NCBI GenBank assembly: GCA_013423385.1
Contig: BLZA01000023.1
Location: 499,782-563,781 of the forward strand
DNA: 64,000 nucleotides
Reading direction: 5' to 3'
From: Naganishia liquefaciens
Taxonomy: Eukaryota > Basidiomycota > Tremellomycetes > Filobasidiales > Filobasidiaceae
Below, piece after piece: positions 34,144 to 45,878 of this stretch (positions are counted from its first letter, which is position 1; each line of letters starts with the position of its first letter). The notes beneath the pieces are model-generated. The model saw only the letters and a list, made by a program, of their open reading frames with translations. It was not told where the DNA came from and did not search any database. The position numbers and the translations under genes are program-made.

Positions 34144-35905
34144 ACTACTGTATCACCTAGAGCCTTGCCGAAACAGCGGGATCCCTGCCCGCTACGACAT
34201 TAAGTCGCAATCATAGCGCAAGCCATCTCAAAAGGGCAATTGTATTATCGGATGTACACTACGAAAGGGAATATATCACATGCACCCCGTGGCGGAGATC
34301 TCGACATGCAGCTGGTCACAAACAGATGCAGGCCCAGAAGACCCGACAAGATCACTTGAATGCCACTGAATGGCTGTCTCGACTGATTGTACGTCGGGCA
34401 ACAGATCTGCAGGATCGTCGATAGGATGAGGACAAGATCCCCTCAGGTGGACAAAGGGATAGATCAAGTCTGTCAAAGGGACTTCCCCAAATGCATAGTG
34501 TGGGAGGGAGTAATACATACGCTTATCCCGCAGTGAGTGTCGGCGCTCAAATGATGTTAGCACAAAGGGCTGTGCAGGAGATCACATAGGTCTTCCCATT
34601 GTGGCGTCGACTCGGGTCAGTCGAGTTCGATTCCCAAAAGGGAAAAGCAGCGCTTTGGTAGTTGGCGGCGATAGGATGTAGTTGACATATATCCATAACC
34701 CTGCGCACATTGTTTTTTGGCTTCGAAATCTCCGACAGACAGCACTTTGTCGGGGATAGCCCTACTCCATCGTGCTATGCGTGTGGCACATGCACAGCGA
34801 GCTACAGACAGATCACAGTAAGCAATCAACCTTGTTGCAGGACAAGCAGCACAGGGTCTGACTCGGATGCAGAACGCCTCACAAGAGCCCATCCCGTCAA
34901 TATCCCGTACTGCTCGTGCCTCCTATCTCGGTCGGTTTGCAGGAACAATAACAGGACTTGATCCGAAGACTGATTGGAATAGCTGTCATCTGAGCGAAAG
35001 TATCTGTGAGTTTCCTCAGCCATTCTCTGCTATGGGCTCCGCACTCGTCCCAGATGGTCTGGCCACACTTGCCATGGGCGAGCAGACGCCAGTGGCATAA
35101 TTCATGCAAATGCATAGTCATTGAATAATGGGCATTAGGCGCAAGGAAGGACGACTAGGGGAGAGCGATAGCTCTTTCGGGAGGTTTTCGATGAGCAAGG
35201 CTGTTGGCCTCTTCTGCGCTTGGCATACCTGCTCACACACAACGATGACCCGATACACTAGACGCATGGGCGGTTGCGATAGGCGCCGCCTGAAAGGGTC
35301 AATTCATCGAGACCGTGACGAGCGCTTCTAGCAGCTCTTCCAGCTTTGTCAACCGTACACAAACCGTCCGCAGGGCTGATCATGACCTCGCTTCGTCATA
35401 CAATAGTGACGAATTCGAGACCATTGTCCGACAGACTGTCAAAACGGCCTGTGTCAAGCTCTGGTCCGCTAGTGTTCCATCGACAAGCTGACAGAACGCA
35501 TCGACGCTAGCTATTAAAATTCGAAGCAGCACCATCGGCCATTGTTCGCCTTATTGTTCGTGTTTCTCGGTTACCAGTGCTTGGTAAGAAAGCTGAAGAG
35601 AACAATAGAAAGACGAAACACTTCGGTCAGCTCCTTGAGCTTGGACCTTAATTGTTTCCGTGTTTCGCTTGAATTCTGGTGGAGGCCTTCGGTTCCTCGA
35701 TCGTTTCGCCCAACGCCGGGACTGACTACTGTTGCTCGACCGCCAGTAGCGCCCTCGTCGTCGACTTGAACTTTAACCACGCACAACGTTTCTGCCAGTC
35801 CTCGACAGCCCAGGACCAGGGCCAGCGAGTGACAGCGGTCAGCGCGCTGCGGTCTGGTTCCGTACTTCTTTGCGACACCCACTTTTTCGGGCCAACTGTA
35901 TATCC
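34144..35905. other. Long intergenic region
   Basis: About 1.8 kb with no convincing exon. Frames at 34276-34563 and 34617-34892 (minus) and 34867-35100 (plus) have no recognisable content and no good splice continuation. The last 500 bases must be the 5' region of the BTB-like gene. No tRNA: a B-box-like GTTCGATTCCC at about 34625 has no pairing T-stem. Confidence 0.45.
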
Positions 35906-38063
35906 ATGTCAGATTCATCTACTCACCAGATCCTGAATACAACAAATATTGCTGCTAAAGCAGCGCCGGATCCAACTCGGTCCCTGCTTCGGCGCGAGAA
36001 GAGAGGGACATCCCACTGTCAGCCCACAGAGCATCAGGCTACACAAATCAGCAGACATACCACAGCGTCAGAAATGCTTTCAATCTCCGACAGGAGCCGC
36101 CCTTCGAACCTGATTCAAAAGGCAGAGATAGGTTCTCACCAGCCTTCTGATGAGGGCATCTACCCTCACAACATGGGAAGCTCAGCGTCGCCAATAGTAC
36201 AAATTCAACCTTTCTCCCATACGGCTGTTAGTCCAGCCTTTGCTCATCATTCCCGTAATGTACAGGCAAACCGAAACACGCAAGGAAGAGTCTCCCCCAT
36301 CGATGCCTCTCGTATAGCCAATCACCCCTACAGCCAGGTCAAATCAAGCATGAATTCCTCATCCTCTTCTCTTCGAGGGAGTTACCACTCTTCCTGCTTA
36401 TCGCCCAGCGACTCGGATACGAACGCGAACAGGCTAGTTCCATCGATATCAGGAGGTCTCAAACATTCCCCGCGACGCAAGCGAAGACCCGATTTCCCAT
36501 CATCACCAAAACCTGTTGGAGGGCGGGACAGCGATGACTACGCTATGGAGACACACGATCACACCCAGACGCCGTCGATACTGCGAGTACCCTATACACC
36601 CATACCGCCGGCAATGACTCCGCATTCCCCGTTTCAGCATTTTGGGCCGCAGTCTGCAAGAGACCCAAATGCGACACCTGGATCTGCCCTGCCGACTTCA
36701 AGCGTCAGAGACAGTCCACTGGAAGGAGAGAGATCGATCATGAGCGCTCGCTATGCTTCTCACCGCCCCGCTGCACCCAGATACAGACCGGGGGCGGAGT
36801 CTATCCCGCGAAGTTACGTGTTGAAGAGCCTTAACAATCTCGCTCCACATTTTTGGAATCGACCCGGGACCGCGGACTGTCGTATCAGTAAGGGAATTTT
36901 ATCTGAACGATTTGTGCCATCTGACAATGCATCCACAGTCATCCCCATCAGAAATCCTGGCGAACTGACTCCCTCACCGTCCACATTGGCCATACTGAAC
37001 TCTCCGACAGTGGCACATTCGCCTAGGTTTCCGCCAATGCCGCCACCAAGCTCCAGTGCTACGGCAAGACACTCACCCCCTCAGTCTGCAGCAGGCACTT
37101 TCGGTCCATTTTCCCCGAGAATGCAGCTGCATCAGGGTGCTGAGGCAAGAAAAGCAGAACACGGACCCAAGGTGAATCAGCCTGTTCCAAATATCATGAC
37201 CCAGTGCTGAAGGCTTTGGGACAGATTCTCAGCTTCATGCTACATCGAGACTATCTCGTAACCCAGTCGACGTTGTTACAGAAGCTGCTTGACCCCTCTC
37301 CGGAAATGCCAGCGGAGGAAGTCAAAGCTACCATGACTGCGCCATCTACGCAATCTTCCTTCGCGGAAAGGAAAGATCCGGGAAGGGACGCGAGTGCTAG
37401 CCAAGGTCCTGGAAGAATGCAGCCATCACGACCTGATCATAGCAGGATCAACGGCGCCAAAGTTCTGAGCACCTCCACTGGTCCCTTAACCAGCGTTTGG
37501 TTACCGTTGCCGGATCCGAACAGTTTTGCAGTGCTAGCACATTGGTTATACTGGTGAATGGACAAGTTGCCGTGTGAGAAACATGATCCTGATTGTCACG
37601 AGCTTTCAGGGGCGATTCTTCGCACCTGGAAGAAGCCCTAGCAAGAAACCACGTCAAATGGCAAGGACTAATCAAGAACATTGAATATCTCGGCTTGGAC
37701 AACCGCATCAAGCGTGTTCTGGGATCCTGGTGGCGTCGTTGGGTCAAGGTTGCGCCCGGGCGCAGAGAATCAGCGTCTGGGGTTGCAGCAGCAACAGCAT
37801 CTCAGCAGCGTCGCAAACGATCAGGGGCTTCGGCGTCATCACAATTGCTATCCGATGAAGAAGAGGATGAGTTGCCAGACGAGGATCCCCTGGCGCCTAC
37901 GGTCACTCGCGCCGACAATCCTACTCCAGGGCCAGATGCACCGGAGCAGTCGATACCGAATGCCGGCCTAGGAATCTCGCATGCGGGAGATCCTGCGATA
38001 GATACAAGCGAAGTGGCGCAGTTGATGGACGGTCTCCGGCCTTTAGATCCCGATGTACAGTAG
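35906..38063 (+). CDS. BTB-like domain protein of unknown function
   Basis: Four exons: 35906-36887, 36939-37171, 37213-37553 and 37610-38063. The first 300 residues are Ser/Pro/His-rich and disordered, with SPRRKRRPDFPSSPK as a possible nuclear signal. The folded part begins at YVLKSLNNLAPHFWNRPGTADCRI and continues, after a Pro/Ser linker, with LKALGQILSFMLHRDYL, VWLPLPDPNSFAVLAHWLYW and GLIKNIEYLGLDNRIKRVLG. This resembles a BTB/POZ-type fold family found in basidiomycete yeasts; I infer protein-protein interaction and perhaps transcription. The C-terminus is acidic (SDEEEDELPDEDP). The 41-nt intron 37172-37212 is very short but needed to connect frames. Start: ATG 35906 is the first ATG of the frame. 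Confidence 0.7.
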
Positions 38064-38275
38064 AATACATAGAATTGCTCGAATTTCAAACATTATATAA
38101 GTCGTTCGACTATCTCGCAATGATGTCAAAATGGGACCGGTGGGTGGCTAGCTAGGTAGCCAACAAGGACTCTCGCACGCGATGCGCAGTGTAAGTCCCG
38201 ATCCATAAAGGCCGAAATTGCGGTGTCATACCCAGACCTTGCTCAGCTTAATTCCACGCGAGAGGACATATATGT

Positions 38276-39140
38276 CTATTGCCAGACCTCTTCCGGCGTG
38301 ACACGGAACTCTTTCCCGTTCTCTCTGATATGCTTGTGATTCTGTAAAGCCGAAGAAATGAAAGTCAGAGTCTGCGCTTCCTCGACATACGTTCCACTGT
38401 TTGGATCGCTGCTCACCTTATCTCGAGTCATCGATTTCCGCATATCTGCAACAGCGCAGGGTAAGCACAGGTGCTCGCTAAGCCGTGAATCCTCTTACCG
38501 AAGCCATCTAGCGCGTCTGGACTGTTTCCGGCGCCTTCCATACCGTTATAGTACCTGTCAAAGAGACAGATCAATTCCGCTCAGATTGTCAATCAGGTAT
38601 CTAACTCACCCCACTACCCTGCGGAAGACACTATATCCCATCTTCTCGTACATCTGGATAGCTCTCCCATTTATGCACCGCACGAATAGGTCCACGAACC
38701 AAGTATCATGTCCGTCAGGCCCGGACCGCTGTTCCAAAAAGCTCATGAGTTGTTTCGCAAGGCCGAGCGAGCGGTAAGGAGGTGAGACGGAGAGGGCGGT
38801 GACGTGTCCATGATGCAGCGGATGAGGTTCTGGAGGCTCATGCTTCCCGATGACTAGTTGACCACAATCTCATCAGCGAATCCGAGTTCAAGAGGAAGAA
38901 GAGTCCTTACCATATGCGTTTATCCTCCCGCCGTGAGGTCCTGTTGCTACGCATGAATAGTCTGGCCAGGTTGAAAGATACTGTAGGTAGAACGACGAGG
39001 AATACTGGCGGAGTGCCGTTGGACTGTCAGGGACACGGAGTGCAGCCTGAATGCGGACTCACGGTTTCCGTCCAAGCATCTATGTTAACGGCATTGATTT
39101 TTAGCAAATCCTCCGCGCCAAACGGTCGTATTATAGACAT
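38276..39140 (-). CDS. NAA20: NatB catalytic subunit (N-alpha-acetyltransferase 20)
   Basis: Acetylates nascent proteins starting Met-Asp, Met-Glu, Met-Asn or Met-Gln, with Mdm20/Naa25. Six exons on the minus strand: 39063-39140, 38911-39004, 38610-38853, about 38505-38560, and two short ones ending at 38276. It reads MSIIRPFGAEDLLKINAVN at the start, followed by FYLQYLSTWPDYS, then GHVTALSVSPPYRSLGLAK (acetyl-CoA loop, Q/RxxGxA type) and WFVDLFVRCINGRAIQMYEK. Next is MGYSVFRRVVGYYNG, and a C-terminal DMRKSMTRDKNHKHIRENG. All fit Naa20 closely. An upstream in-frame start would add 29 unconserved residues, so I take 39140. Confidence 0.93.
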
Positions 39141-39733
39141 TGTCGAGAAGAGCCCGATATGCTCCAGGTTATCACGCAGGTCTTTCGCGGGGAAATCGTG
39201 GAGTTGACGAGCACAACGTAGAGGCATGCTGAACCAGGCGACCTTTGAATTCTCTCATCAGTCGTATCCTCGATCACTCCAGCCTGAGTCGCGATGTCTC
39301 ACAGTAATCAGTGCAAATCTGTGCAACCCCGTACTCTAGCGATAACATGATCTCTGATTCTAAGCTATAGTCATGCGACCCGTGCCCCCTGAAAGACCCG
39401 AAGCGAAAAAGGATGCAGAAGCTGCAATTCCAGAGAATACTTTGATCTGTGCAAGCCGCTTCCGGTCGTCCCACTCTGCGATTGAGAGAGCGAAGCAGTC
39501 GCGTCCATGTGTACAGTGCAGCACATGCATATAGGTCAAACCGTTCGATTCTGTGGCCTTTCCGCGGCAATACGGGAGGCTTTCCGTTGGACCATACATA
39601 TCGGCTGCTCAGGAAACATCTCGTAACACACCTGTTTCGGCAAGACGCTGAAGCAGAACCGACGTTTCCCACGCAACAAATACTGTTCTGCCGACATGAT
39701 GCCGCATTTTGACCCAGGTCCTCAGTCAATTGG
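39141..39733. other. Intergenic, upstream of NAA20
   Basis: Promoter of NAA20 and terminator of the dienelactone hydrolase, both minus strand. Nothing further recognised. Confidence 0.4.
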
Positions 39734-40962
39734 CTAGAGGAAGCGATCGAACCTGCAAGTCTGGAGTTAAGCGGTATGCGAGATTGCGATCCCGACTACC
39801 AACTACTTACCAGTCTCGGCAAGCCTTGGCGCTGGTCTCCTTTGCCCAGCGGTTTCTTTCAACCTTCATGTCACCACGCAACGCGAATCCGTGCATGACT
39901 CCGCTAAACACCTGGACCATGTAATCATATCCCGATGTCCCAGCATGTTCGCCGGACATACCGCCAGGTGCTTCAGGCGTTGAGAGGCGGGTCAATGTGG
40001 CCATCAGCGTATTACGACGGTCTGGGCCAAAGTGACGGTCTTGTTCTGTGGAGGCAACGCTCAGAACAGAACGCGTCGATTCGCCCTCTATCTTACCAGC
40101 TAGAGAGACGTATAGAGGTTGCTTGAGCTTCTCGAAGACTTCATCGTCATCAAGATGAGCGGGATGCACTATGGCGCCTGAGCAGCGATGAGGCGAGTAT
40201 CACGCATCAGTATCTCAGAGAGAAAGAGCGGTTAGCCAGAGCCATACCTGCACAGACCTCGTCGGTAGCACCTGGTGCATGAAGGTACCTGTCAACGTTC
40301 CGCGCAACCAGTCACCTGTATGAAACCCTTGACTCACAATACTCCATAACGTAAGGAGCGCCAAAGCAAAAGCCTGCCGAGAGAAAATGTTTGAAATACG
40401 ATCAACGCAGAGGATCATGTGCTTACCAACAATCGCGTAAGTGGTTTCTGAGCTGCCATACATCTCTTTGACCTTTGCCATCCATTCTTTCAAGAGTAAA
40501 CTTGTCCGGTCCACGTCGTTGTTGTTCTCGTCTTTGACCGTTTTCTTGAACTTCTTGATCCATTGAGTAAGGTCAAAGTCCGGCTTGGACCGGAAAGTGT
40601 TTAGTTCTTCGCCATGGAAGTAGTCTGGTGACACCACGAGATAGTCTGATCTTTGAATTAGCCATACGCACCGACATCGAGGTCCGAAAGAACGGACCAT
40701 TTGAAGCGTGCCAGTCCATGAGCAGTTGATTGTTGATGAATCGAGGGCCGTAGACATCACATGCCCACAAGATGACCCTCTTAGCCTTCTTTTCTTGCAA
40801 GGATTCGGGGGTCTCTCCAGGAGGACAGGCGATATATGTCCCGATTGTACCGCTTAGAGGCAGCGAGATGTCGAAGAGAGAGCCTTTGGCTTCTCCCTCT
40901 TGCAGATAGACGGCAAGGCAATCGCCGGCACAGGCGGAAGTAGCGGCATGGGGTCCAGGCAT
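39734..40962 (-). CDS. Dienelactone hydrolase family protein
   Basis: Cytosolic alpha/beta-hydrolase of the DLH family; fungal members hydrolyse lactones or other small esters, and the natural substrate is unknown. It starts MPGPHAATSACAGDCLAVYL at 40962. Motifs: KRVILWACDVYGPRF, DYLVVSPDYFHGEEL, the nucleophile elbow GFCFGAPYVMEY with its catalytic Cys, IVHPAHLDDDE, KIEGE, and near the end FSGVMHGFALRGD with the catalytic His. About five exons; the last is a short one that restores WFDRFL and stops at 39734-39736. Length (about 290 residues) is normal. Divergent from the M64 peptidase gene. Confidence 0.88.
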
Positions 40963-41377
40963 CTTGCCAACTTTCGCACGTTGTCGTTGGCAGGTCAGAG
41001 TCTAGTGATGAAGATGTGCTGTGACGGGAAAACGCCAACGATAACTATCCGATCATGCTAGTGATGATGCTCGCAAGCGTTTCAGCTCAACGCCGATGAG
41101 GGTAGCAATCGGAGGGCCAAACGGAGCTTCGGATCCGGCCGTATGCGCAGACTGTTCGGTAGGCGTTCTCGTAAGGCTGCTTGTGCACAGAATGAATTTC
41201 TGTCGAGCCAAAGACAACACAACACGCACACCATGAAACTTTGCTCATTTGATGCTCTGTGACCGCCCTCAGTCAAGAAGGACGGGTCCGAACAAGTCTC
41301 GGAGCTCGCTCAGGCTGACTTGCAGAACCAACGACAATCTTCAACTTTACTCGGTCAGATACTGAAGGAACACTACG
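40963..41377. other. Divergent promoter, hydrolase / peptidase
   Basis: About 0.4 kb shared by the minus-strand dienelactone hydrolase and the plus-strand secreted peptidase. No TATA box or repeated motif seen. Confidence 0.4.
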
Positions 41378-43271
41378 ATGAGGGCATCTTGTCAGTATCT
41401 CAGATATGTGACGATCCGAGAAGAGTTGATATTTATCACCTGCACAGTGTCCTCGTACTTGGCCGCTTGGTCTGCCCTTAGCATTCCTGGGCTGTTGGCG
41501 TATAAAATATCTCAAATCCCATTTATGCCGTCTTTCGGAAGAACATCTCATGAAAATAATGTACATCGACTACCAGATTGGAATTACGATTTACATGCGC
41601 TAGAGCCAATTCCATTGGCAGTCAATGGTAACTCGACAAACCGGGTCAATCTCGTTTACTTTGGAGATGGGTGTAAGTATCTCGCCTGCGGGAGATTTGC
41701 AGCGAAGTTTTTATACCTGTGAAATCAAAGATACAGAAGAGGAACGTCATACTTTCATCCGCGATGCACAATTCCTCACCGACACCCTCATGGACCCAGG
41801 CGGAGCTTTCTCGCCTGTCGCAACCCTCCTAAACTTTTGGGCAGTCTTCATCCCGTCGGGCGAGAGCGGTATCGGCACACACGGCAAGCCAAGAAACACA
41901 ACTTTCGGACTCTATCGCCCTGGAGAAGAATTGCGAGCCGTATTCTACGCACATCCGGAACGTGTCGCGGCTGCGTGTAAGGCTCTCAATCAGCGTTCTT
42001 CAAGACGACATGGAACCTCCGTAAACTTTGGCTGTGATGAGCCAATCCTTCTCGGCAACGATGGATTCTACGGTGGATTGGGCGGCACCCCCACCGTCAT
42101 CACTGCATCTGGCAATAATGGGGTTCAAGTGCTGCGTCACGAGCTCGGACACACACTGATTCCAGTTGGGGAGGAATACGATGGCGGATTTGCTTACTTT
42201 GGAGTCAATGCAGCCAACGCTTCCGAGCGAAGCGCGAAGCAGGATGTTTCATGGGCCCACTGGTTCTCAGACTTGAAGGCTCAAAGGACTGGGCGCGTGC
42301 GAATCGAGGATTCCCGCGTGGCTGTCCAGAAGTATCCCTGGCACGATTTATCAAGGTCGCCCTACGCTGTCGACTTTAGCGATCACGGCGCCGACTATCC
42401 GACCGGTCTGCTCAGATTCTCTGTGTCGGGGATACCTGATAAGACGAACCTGGTTGTCAAGATGGACGGACAGGTGGTGGATTATGACTTCACCAAAGAA
42501 CACCACGGATCGCTCGACAGGACTTGGGTACAGATCGCGCTGGACAGGGGACTCACAGGATATTCCGCCTACGACAACAATCATCACAAGCTGGAATTCG
42601 ATGCAAACGCTGCTTCGGACACAGTGAAACCAATGCTGTCCAGCGTGGAAATCATAGAATATGGGTCAAACGAACGGCAAGTTGATTCCTTGTTTTGTCA
42701 GAATGGCATCACTGACCTGACTTGCTGCCGCTAGATTTAACGGCTCCGCAGGCCATATCGGCGCATATCGTACGGAGGACATTGACGGCGGCATAACACT
42801 GAGGCCGACGAACGAGGGCTGTTTGATGCGCGACGTTACTATCCCCAGTGAGTTCAATAATGCACAGTCAATCAATCCTTCTGACAGTCTTCGAATGCAG
42901 CTTTTTGTTCCGTCTGCCTCGAAGGCCTCACGCTGTCTCTCTTCAGCCGTGTATCGCTGATCGAATCTACGCGGATCATGTGCCCCGCAGCGGATGGCAA
43001 GCACGCTGAGCGGCATGCCGCCATTTCGCTCAACCTATTGAATATCACCGACGCCAGCTACACCGTGCGGTGGTTCCGAGGGGACGTCGAAATCCATGGA
43101 TTTGGAAATAAGACAACGGTCGATATCCCGGTATCGCTTCTACAGCCCGAGCGGAAGTCGGTGGAGGGAATGTATACTGCCAAAGTCAAACTGGCCTTGC
43201 CTCTCGTCCGGCTTGGTGATCGTGAAGAAATGCAGGACAAGACCGACATATGGTTCGGAGGATGTCATTAG
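41378..43271 (+). CDS. Secreted peptidase of the IgA peptidase M64 family
   Basis: Zinc metallopeptidase-like protein. Four exons: 41378-41672, 41731-42664, 42735 to about 42850, and about 42900-43271. The N-terminus has a hydrophobic stretch at residues 15-45 (FITCTVSSYLAAW then LSIPGLLAYKI), either an uncleaved anchor or a signal. Family motifs: VNLVYFGDGYTEEERHTFI, QFLTDTLMD, FGCDEPILLGNDGFYGG and the zinc site RHELGHTLIPVGEEYDGG. Then a beta-rich C-terminal region with GITLRPTNEGCLMRD and FCSVCLEGL. First intron 41673-41730 and second 42665-42734 were placed because they restore YTEEE and YGFNGS. The substrate in fungi is unknown; secretion suggests external protein degradation. The start is the first ATG in frame and could be wrong. 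Confidence 0.85.
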
Positions 43272-44092
43272 GGTAGACTTATGGCGACCTAGGGCTCCGT
43301 GCAATGGTAATCTGGACGGCGGTTAAGAGCCAAGGTCGTAGTGCGTTTCGCGATGCTTAAATTTGACTTTCCTACACGATCGCTGAGGCACAAATGCAGA
43401 TTGCGTCCCTGAGTATAGTGCGTCTGCCACATTCAAGTGGTTCTGGCGTTTGGTACTGGCCTCACCTCCCGGCACCGCCAGTCGAGCTTAATTGCACACC
43501 CGAAGACGAATCTCCTATGACCGGTCTGCGGTGATTCCGGAGTTTGGACTCCCTCTTTCTCGATTCATCCGAGGTATTGGCTTGGATGTACATGCGTCGG
43601 CCAGCTCGTTGATCAGTCTTAGGAGTTGAATCGCAGGCACATGGATATTGCGAAATGATCTATTACCGCTAACTCAGCGTATTACGTATCCAAATTGATT
43701 CGATCATTCGGCAGAAACTCGAAAGCAGACACCACAACGGTTCGATAGGTGGCTCGCAGATATCGATCATCGACGGTGAGGCGCCAAACATAGGGGCAAG
43801 AGGACGCTTGATCGGCTAGACCACTAAGGAACAAAGGATCGGCGATACTGTAGTTGGGCTCCGAGTTGATGCTCGGACAAACTGCAGCGGGTCCCTGTAT
43901 CTATCCTTGTGAAACACCTCTAGACAAGTCTTCAGCTCTAGGCTCCATTGTGAGTCTCCGCAAAGGAGAAGGCCGCGCCCAAGGATCGACGTGGTCGCGA
44001 ATGCTCCCTTTTTCGCTCGCGAGCCAATCATAATTCAAACTAGCCCGTTAGGTAAGCAGGACTCGGCGACGCGCTAGTGGTTCTGCCGGGAA

Positions 44093-44100
44093 TGACGTCA
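44093..44100. promoter_or_regulatory. CRE-type palindrome TGACGTCA
   Basis: Perfect TGACGTCA, the ATF/CREB bZIP consensus, 193 bases before the ATG of the small B12D-like gene and 87 bases before its TATA box. Confidence 0.5.
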
Positions 44101-44186
44101 ACCCAGAGTCAGATGACGGAGCGAGCGATGGTGCGGAATCTAATTCGCCAGGTGTAGGGTGGGCCAGTCAGCCGACGAGAATGGGT

Positions 44187-44194
44187 TATATATA
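44187..44194 (+). promoter_or_regulatory. TATA box of small B12D-like gene
   Basis: TATATATA lies about 100 bases upstream of the ATG at 44293. Confidence 0.6.
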
Positions 44195-44292
44195 CGTCGA
44201 GACCGACTGCCGTCGAGTCGCCGCCCCGTGTCTCAAACGCAAACACAAACAGATACTTCGTCAAACTAAGCACCTCAGCATCAACTATCACA

Positions 44293-44786
44293 ATGGCATC
44301 TCTCCCTCCCAAGCCCAATGTGCGTCTGCCTCTGGAGAGATTCTGGCAATTCGAAGCTGACGTTTTCAATTTCAGGCCAACGAAATGCCCGCTAGCCAGG
44401 TCGGCAAGACCGGAGCCACTCTCAACCGATTCGCCAAGCGAGATCCAGCACTCTACCCCTTGTTGATCGTCGTCGGTGGAATCTTTTGCACTGCCGGATA
44501 CATGCTTAGCAACAAGGCGACCAACGTCGAGCCAGCCAAGGCGTTCATGCGAGGCAATGTTGTCAACCCGTGGGACGATGAGTCCAAGCTGGACGTCCAC
44601 CCTTCGTGAGTTTATCGTTCGCATTATCGGTCGCGCGTTCCTGAGTCATTCCCTCTCAGGCAAGTCGCTGCATTCAAGTATCGATACCAGAACCGACAGG
44701 GAATCATGGAGGATGCACCACCCACTTTGAGCTCCTCTGTGCGTCAAATGGCCGGCCCCAACAGCCACAAGTTTCGATGCGAATGA
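44293..44786 (+). CDS. Small mitochondrial-type membrane protein, B12D/NDUFA4-like
   Basis: Three exons: 44293-44319, 44376-44605 and about 44660-44786. The product is about 125 residues. It has MASLPPKPNANEMP, then RFAKRDPALYPLLIVVGGIFCTAGYML, a single membrane helix. This is followed by KAFMRGNVVNPWDDE and FKYRYQNRQGIMEDAPP. The pattern of a Pro-Leu-containing single helix, a short loop and then NPW resembles the B12D/NDUFA4 (MLRQ) family linked to respiratory complexes. Placement in the mitochondrial inner membrane is inferred from that resemblance. There is no obvious presequence. TATA box and strong CGA/GGC codon bias suggest steady high expression. Confidence 0.6.
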
Positions 44787-45878
44787 GCACCTCGAGTCCT
44801 CTGTATCCCCAGTTTCTTCGACATTGACAGCAACTACATCGACCGACATCGCCTGTTACCCTTTGCACCGAAGACGCTTGCAAGGCATCAGGGCGCTATT
44901 TCGCGAATCGATGCACGACCAAGATGTTTTGACCGGCAACGACACGATGCTGGAAGTGCTCCGTGACGGAGTCTTCTAGCTCGGAATGACGCAGCAAAAG
45001 GTGGACACGGCTATTGTATTTGTATCGACTATGTGTATCGCTGCGAACGACTTCTCGACGTCCGGAAAGTATAGGCTCGCAACCAACGACAAGCCCTCGA
45101 GGCAATGTACAAATTATAGCATAATGGGAAGGGATTTCTGTCCGAGTTATTCGTTTGACATTTTGTTGGGATCTTGTACCTCCTCTGGCCCCAGCCTTGA
45201 CAAGGCCTCATGCCGTGGAGACATACATTATGAAGAGAGATGCAATGAGGAGGCAGCGATTGCTTCAGACCGGGTAGCACTCCAGAGCGCCCGGGGCCGT
45301 CCCGCCTCATTCCGTACTCAGCCCTCGCTCGCGATTCAATCCCGGACGATATCGACATGAAGTTGTGATCCGGCGCGCGCGTGGGATGCTGACTTGAGAG
45401 ACAATCGACAAGGCTAGCACGGTCTCGCCGTGATTCCCGAATCGTGTGCACTTTTTCGATCTGATGTCCTGAGAACGATCTGCGAGAATGCCAATTGTCT
45501 CGCAACCTCGCGCCGAGCTGGGCAGCTAGCCAAGCTCGCACTCGACAAATCCGTCATCCGTCGGCGCCCCAGTCTGAGACACGCGCCCGAGTGGGACGGC
45601 CGGCGTGCCGGAATGTGGGGAAGCCGGGGCGAGCCAATAGTGTCGGTCACAACGGGAAATTTCTTGGCCAAATGGTCATCCAAATCGTCTGGTGGGCGAC
45701 ATTGCTGCGCGGACAGGCTCCCTGACAGCTTCAACGCTGTACAACAGTAGGCTGACGGTCGTTCACCCCCGTCGCAGCCTTCTTCCCGGGACCGATCCTG
45801 AATGCGTTGAATTCCGTCATCAAGCGCGAACTCCACAACAGCCACACATTCTGCTGTCTTCCGGTCCTGCTCGACAAA
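44787..45878. other. Intergenic, upstream of serine-rich gene
   Basis: About 1.1 kb separating two plus-strand genes. Long open frames on both strands near 45030-45840 look like chance openings in GC-rich DNA (low similarity to anything, no signal or domain). No repeat found. Confidence 0.4.

Larger units (their letters stand above)
43272..44292. other. Intergenic, upstream of small B12D-like gene
   Basis: About 1 kb. Near the gene it holds a palindromic CRE-type word (44093-44100) and a TATA box (44187-44194). Elsewhere I see no exon, repeat or RNA gene. Confidence 0.5.

Noticed and set aside
34610-34640. B-box-like word GTTCGATTCCC suggesting a tRNA
   Set aside because: The flanking bases do not pair as a T-stem and no A-box or acceptor stem is found upstream.
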